A stretch of 9,477 nt of DNA, taken from an uncultured Acidobacteriota bacterium. GTDB lineage: Bacteria > Acidobacteriota > JAAYUB01. The translations under genes were made by a program, and so were the position numbers. The notes under the pieces were generated by a model. It made no database searches. It saw nothing but the letters and a program-made list of their open reading frames with translations, and was not told the origin of the DNA. This document shows positions 6,666 to 9,477 of the stretch, one piece after another (the stretch's first letter is position 1; every line of letters starts with the position of its first letter). The stretch spans positions 1-9,477 of the forward strand of contig CALAMB010000151.1 in the NCBI GenBank assembly GCA_937925645.1, in the 5' to 3' direction.

Positions 6666-8399
6666 CTAGAAAATGCCGAGGAAGATGCCGGCCGCGATGG
6701 CCGAGCCGATGACGCCGGCGACGTTGGGGCCCATGGCGTGCATCAGCAGGTGATTGTTCGAATCTTCGGACAGACCCACGAGTTCGGACACGCGGGCCGC
6801 GTCGGGCACCGCCGACACGCCGGCCGAACCGATCAGGGGGTTGATCTTGTCTGTTAAAAACAGGTTCATGAGCTTGGCGAACATCACGCCGCCCGCCGTG
6901 GCGATGGCGAAGGCGAAGCAGCCGAGCACGAAGATCAACACGGAGCGCGGCGTCAGGAAGACCTGGGCCGACGTCGAGGCCCCCACCACCAGGCCCAGCA
7001 GGATCGTGCAGATGTCCAGCAGCGCGCTGGAAGCGGTTTTGGACAGGCGCCCGGTCACCCCGGACTCCTTGAGCAGGTTGCCGAAGAACAGCATCCCCAG
7101 CAGCGGGAGTCCGCCGGGCGCCACCAGGCAGGTGACGATCATGCCGGCGATGGGGAACATGATCTTTTCCAGCTTGCCCACTTTCCGGCCGGGTTTCATG
7201 CGGATGCGGCGCTCCTCTTTCGAGGTGAGCAGTTTCATGATGGGCGGCTGGATGATGGGCACCAGGGCCATGTAGGAGTAGGCGGCAATGGCGATGGGGC
7301 CGATCAGGTTGGGGGACAGGCGGGAGGAGAGAAAAATGGCCGTCGGGCCGTCGGCGCCGCCGATGATGCCGATGGAGGCGGCATCGTTGGCGGGGAAACC
7401 CATCGCGAGAGCACCGAGGAAGGTGGCGAAGATGCCGATCTGGGCGGCGGCGCCGAGCAGCACGCCCTTGGGATTGGACAGCATCGCCGAAAAGTCGGTC
7501 AGCGCGCCGATGCCGAGGAAAATCAGGGGCGGGAAGATGCCCGCCCGGACGCCGAAGTAGATCATCCCCAGCACGCTGTTGGTGGTGGTGTTGAACACGT
7601 ACTCATGCGTGAGTGGATCGATCATGTAGATGGAGATGGCGTCGAAGATCTGGAGGGGCAGGGGAATGTTGCCCACCAGGATGCCGAAGCCGATGGGAAT
7701 CAGGAGCAGGGGTTCGTACTCTTTGGCGATGCCGAGGTAGATGAACAGGCACCCGATGGCCAGCATGATGAGGTTGAGATACGAGAGGTTGACCACACCC
7801 ACGCCGGAGAGGATCTGTTCCACGTAATTCTGGATCTCGCCCGTGTGGATGTCGCGGTTGAAGACGCCCTGGGCGATGTTGGTCACCAGGCCGACGCTGT
7901 CATGCTCGGCCACCGCGATCACCCGGAACAGCCCGGCCTGGCGGCCCTGCTGGTCCAGCAACTGCCCCTTGGCGCCGGCTTTGAGCACCGTGGCGCTCAT
8001 GTCCCGCCAGCCCTTGTCGATGCGGAAGTAGCGGGTCGGATTCTCGAGGGTGAAGAGGATGTTGTCCATGCGGGCGGTGGGCGAGGCGATCCGCGCCACG
8101 TCTTCGGCGAAGTGGCCGGCGGCCATGTCCAGTCGGGCGGTGCTCGAGTCGGTGCCGGCCAGCACCACCTCGAAGCGACCGATGGCGCGGTCGTCGCGGT
8201 CGAACAGGAGCCCGGACGTGCCCGGCTGAACCAGCTTTTTCGCCTTCAGATCCCACTCCGGCGCCGCGAAGCCGTGGCGGGTGCCCTTGAGCAGGGTCGC
8301 ATACGGCGTGTCGGGGAACGACACGCCGAACGTCGGCCCGGCCCAGGCCCATCCGGCCAGCAGGATCCATCCGATCATCAAAACTGCTATGCGTCTCAC
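6666..8399 (-). CDS. Na+-translocating acyl-CoA decarboxylase beta subunit with N-terminal exported extension
   Basis: Inner-membrane subunit (577 residues) of the OadB/MmdB/GcdB family. It decarboxylates carboxybiotin and couples this to Na+ export. The core (about 189-577) is of normal length and has the hallmarks GIFPPLIFLGIGALTDF (287-303), GGADGPT (347-353) and FGNLLKESGV (439-448). Residues known from Klebsiella OadB, D203, Y229, N373, G377, S382 and R389, map at one constant offset to D350, Y376, N520, G524, S529 and R536. Ahead of the core lie a signal-like segment (2-20, ending in AWAG) and about 165 extra residues with two similar halves (56-84 and 138-166). I chose GTG at 8399 because AGAGGA lies five bases upstream and the signal sequence begins right there; an ATG at 8453 has no site and would add 18 unlikely residues. 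An uncleaved signal anchor is possible. Confidence 0.94.
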   Translation of the reverse strand: MRRIAVLMIGWILLAGWAWAGPTFGVSFPDTPYATLLKGTRHGFAAPEWDLKAKKLVQPGTSGLLFDRDDRAIGRFEVVLAGTDSSTARLDMAAGHFAEDVARIASPTARMDNILFTLENPTRYFRIDKGWRDMSATVLKAGAKGQLLDQQGRQAGLFRVIAVAEHDSVGLVTNIAQGVFNRDIHTGEIQNYVEQILSGVGVVNLSYLNLIMLAIGCLFIYLGIAKEYEPLLLIPIGFGILVGNIPLPLQIFDAISIYMIDPLTHEYVFNTTTNSVLGMIYFGVRAGIFPPLIFLGIGALTDFSAMLSNPKGVLLGAAAQIGIFATFLGALAMGFPANDAASIGIIGGADGPTAIFLSSRLSPNLIGPIAIAAYSYMALVPIIQPPIMKLLTSKEERRIRMKPGRKVGKLEKIMFPIAGMIVTCLVAPGGLPLLGMLFFGNLLKESGVTGRLSKTASSALLDICTILLGLVVGASTSAQVFLTPRSVLIFVLGCFAFAIATAGGVMFAKLMNLFLTDKINPLIGSAGVSAVPDAARVSELVGLSEDSNNHLLMHAMGPNVAGVIGSAIAAGIFLGIF

Positions 8400-8404
8400 G
8401 TGTT

Positions 8405-8410
8405 TCCTCT
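8405..8410 (-). promoter_or_regulatory. Shine-Dalgarno site deciding the GTG start of the beta subunit
   Basis: AGAGGA on the minus strand, five bases before the GTG at 8399. It favours this start over the in-frame ATG at 8453, which has no purine-rich site in front of it. The choice matters because the GTG start places the signal-like hydrophobic segment directly at the N-terminus. Confidence 0.7.
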
Positions 8411-8428
8411 GTGTGCCTGGGCGGTGAA

Positions 8429-8458
8429 GCCCGGCCGGTAATCGGCGAAGCACCGGGC
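8429..8458. repeat. Imperfect intercistronic inverted repeat, biotin carrier to beta subunit
   Basis: Arms GCCCGG (8429-8434) and CCGGGC (8453-8458) flank 18 bases that contain further competing CCGGT/ACCGG pairings. This fills most of the 64-base gap, the longest inside the decarboxylase operon. It may set relative subunit levels or RNA stability, or be chance in GC-rich DNA. Confidence 0.3.
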
Positions 8459-8463
8459 GCCGG

Positions 8464-8937
8464 TCACAAGGTGGTCAAAGCCGAGCGGGCGATCTCCACG
8501 AGCAGGTCTCCCTCGGAAACAACGTCCCCGTTCTTGACATGCACCTTCTTGACGGTGCCGCTGTAGGGCGACCGGATGTGGTTTTCCATCTTCATGGCTT
8601 CCATCAACACCAGGTTCTGGCCTGCTTCGATGGGACTGCCTTCCTTGACGAAGACCTCCATGATAAGGCCCGGCAGCGGCGACATCACGCCCTCGCCGGC
8701 GACGGGCCGGCTGCCCCGCGACTGGGCGGCGGGGGCGGACACCGGGGTGGCGGCGGGCGCCGGGGCTACCGCGGAAGGGCGGTGCATGGCCGGGGCGGAG
8801 ACGATCTTGCGGCCGATCTCCACGAGGTCCACCGCGTACTCGACGTTGTTGACCACGACCCGGGCCGTCTCGCCGGTCAATTCCTTGATCTCGGCGGTGT
8901 ACTCGCGTCCGGCGATCTTCAGGGTGTAGCGGCTCAT
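8464..8937 (-). CDS. Biotin carboxyl carrier protein of the decarboxylase
   Basis: Carrier subunit of 157 residues that shuttles carboxybiotin between the cytosolic carboxyltransferase and the membrane beta subunit. It has three parts: a small N-terminal beta-rich region (1-45), a flexible Ala/Pro linker (about 48-80), and a biotinyl/lipoyl domain (83-151). The biotin attachment motif is EAMKMEN, with the modified lysine at Lys116. PLPGLIMEVFVKEG (87-100) and DVVSEGDLLVEI (138-149) are the usual flanking strands. This layout matches the free biotin subunits of methylmalonyl-CoA (MmdC) and glutaconyl-CoA decarboxylases. The upstream stop codon and this gene's AGGAG site are contiguous (TAGAGGAG), nine bases before the ATG, which indicates coupled translation. 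It depends on a biotin protein ligase encoded elsewhere. Confidence 0.95.
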   Translation of the reverse strand: MSRYTLKIAGREYTAEIKELTGETARVVVNNVEYAVDLVEIGRKIVSAPAMHRPSAVAPAPAATPVSAPAAQSRGSRPVAGEGVMSPLPGLIMEVFVKEGSPIEAGQNLVLMEAMKMENHIRSPYSGTVKKVHVKNGDVVSEGDLLVEIARSALTTL

Positions 8938-8951
8938 CCGGTATGGCTCCT

Positions 8952-9281
8952 CTAGGTCGGGTTGAAAATGCCGCGCGGCAGCGACGACGGCACCGATTGC
9001 CGCTGGCGGGGCAGGGTCAGGCGGCCGCCGCGGTCAGGCGCGGTGAGTCGCAGTTCGATCTCGAGCACGGTCAGGATGACGGCCAGCACCTGGGGATCCA
9101 GGGGGGCGGCGTCGACGACCGTCTCCACGGCGGCCGGGGTCGGCGCGGCCGGCCGGCGCCGCCGCTGGAAAAATGCGGGGACGGCCGAGAACGACCAGAT
9201 CAGCAGGCTGGTCAGGGTCAGGCCAATGAACACCACGCTCATGCCCAGCCCCGTTATGATCAACGCGTCGATCAGGCTCAC
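8952..9281 (-). CDS. OadG/MmdD-like small membrane subunit of the decarboxylase
   Basis: Membrane protein of 109 residues, probably the gamma/delta subunit that helps assemble the carboxyltransferase and carrier onto the beta subunit. One N-terminal transmembrane helix (about 8-30) starts with the pattern typical of OadG (GLGMSVVFIGLTLTSLLIW). A basic stretch RRRR then marks the cytoplasmic side, followed by a short Ala/Pro linker (44-52). The stretch LDPQVLAVILTVLEIELRL (61-79) corresponds to the C-terminal helix seen in many OadG-family proteins. The start is a GTG, supported by GAGGAG six bases upstream; the carboxyltransferase stop lies 14 bases before it. Sequence in this family is weakly conserved, so the call rests on topology, size and position between carboxyltransferase and carrier genes. 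Confidence 0.85.
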   Translation of the reverse strand: MSLIDALIITGLGMSVVFIGLTLTSLLIWSFSAVPAFFQRRRRPAAPTPAAVETVVDAAPLDPQVLAVILTVLEIELRLTAPDRGGRLTLPRQRQSVPSSLPRGIFNPT

Positions 9282-9295
9282 GGCTCGCTCCTCGA

Positions 9296-9477
9296 TTACA
9301 GGGGAATGTTGCCGTGCTTGCGCGGCAGGTTGGTGTCCCGTTTGGTGCTCAGCATCTCCAGCGCCTTGACGATCCGGAAGCGGGTCGAAGCCGGGTCGAT
9401 GACGTCGTCGATGTAGCCCTTCCGCGCCGCGGCGAACGGGTTGGCGAACAACTCCCGGTAGACCTGCTTGAGCTCAT
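9296..9477 (-). CDS. Acyl-CoA carboxyltransferase subunit, C-terminal end only (MmdA/PccB type)
   Basis: Only the last 59 codons are in the window; the 5' part lies beyond the right edge. The translated end contains KGYIDDVIDPASTRFRIVKA, then ALEMLSTKRDTNLP and the terminal KHGNIPL. This is the highly conserved end of propionyl-CoA carboxylase beta and methylmalonyl-CoA decarboxylase alpha subunits. The full protein, usually about 510-520 residues, transfers the carboxyl group between an acyl-CoA and biotin. The KHGNIPL ending argues for a methylmalonyl-CoA-type substrate over oxaloacetate, because OadA belongs to an unrelated carboxyltransferase family. It ends in TAA, two bases before GAGGAG of the small-subunit gene. 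Substrate within the acyl-CoA group cannot be fixed from this fragment. Confidence 0.92.
   Translation of the reverse strand, partial: ELKQVYRELFANPFAAARKGYIDDVIDPASTRFRIVKALEMLSTKRDTNLPRKHGNIPL

Noticed and set aside
7605..8441. Plus-strand open frame opposite the beta subunit
   Set aside because: The translation is rich in His, Glu, Asp and Gly without any motif. The minus strand carries a clear OadB-family gene with conserved functional residues.
8400..8453. ATG at 8453 as start of the beta subunit
   Set aside because: It has no ribosome site and would put an 18-residue Arg/Pro-rich segment before the signal-like helix. The GTG at 8399 has a good site and starts directly at the signal segment.
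9296..9477. Pyruvate or oxaloacetate carboxyltransferase (OadA) at the right edge
   Set aside because: The fragment ends in KHGNIPL with the YIDDVI motif of acyl-CoA carboxyltransferases. OadA is an unrelated fold and often carries its own biotin domain, whereas the carrier here is a separate gene.

Overview
The window is GC-rich (roughly two thirds by eye) and all ten supported genes lie on the minus strand, so transcription runs from right to left. A Sec-type lipoprotein and an inner-membrane Na+-pump subunit with an exported domain point to a Gram-negative-type bacterium. The mix of a four-part methylmalonyl-CoA-type Na+-translocating decarboxylase, a stand-alone FtcD and a BMP-type transporter would suit an anaerobic or facultative amino-acid or purine user, perhaps Acidobacteriota or a similar deep lineage. 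That placement is inference and cannot be confirmed from this window.

Right part (5667-9477), unit 1 in order of transcription: the C-terminal end of an acyl-CoA carboxyltransferase (cut by the window edge), an OadG/MmdD-like small membrane subunit, a biotin carrier protein, a decarboxylase beta subunit, and a single-domain glutamate formimidoyltransferase homologue (FtcD). A clean intrinsic terminator at 5667-5695 closes the unit. The first four genes make one membrane complex: the carboxyltransferase moves CO2 from an acyl-CoA to biotin, the carrier swings it to the membrane, and the beta subunit decarboxylates it while exporting Na+. FtcD is the last gene and is tightly coupled to the beta gene: the beta stop codon is part of the ftcD Shine-Dalgarno.

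Middle part (801-5668), unit 2: a candidate promoter with an inverted repeat in its spacer, then a BMP-family lipoprotein, a double-NBD ATPase and two permeases. This is the complete gene set of a NupNOPQ/YufNOPQ-like importer for nucleosides or related compounds. An intercistronic hairpin and a missing Shine-Dalgarno separate the binding-protein gene from the ATPase gene.

Left part (18-780): a YigZ/IMPACT family gene with its own plausible promoter.

The two points most worth a second look are in unit 1. The FtcD homologue aligns without gaps to mammalian FTCD over its first 84 residues, yet has Tyr at the catalytic His82 position and Ser at the Asp39 position. The beta subunit carries an N-terminal exported extension of about 165 residues with an internal duplication, in front of an otherwise intact Na+-channel core. 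No RNA genes, CRISPR arrays, insertion sequences or gene-free stretches above 300 bases were seen.
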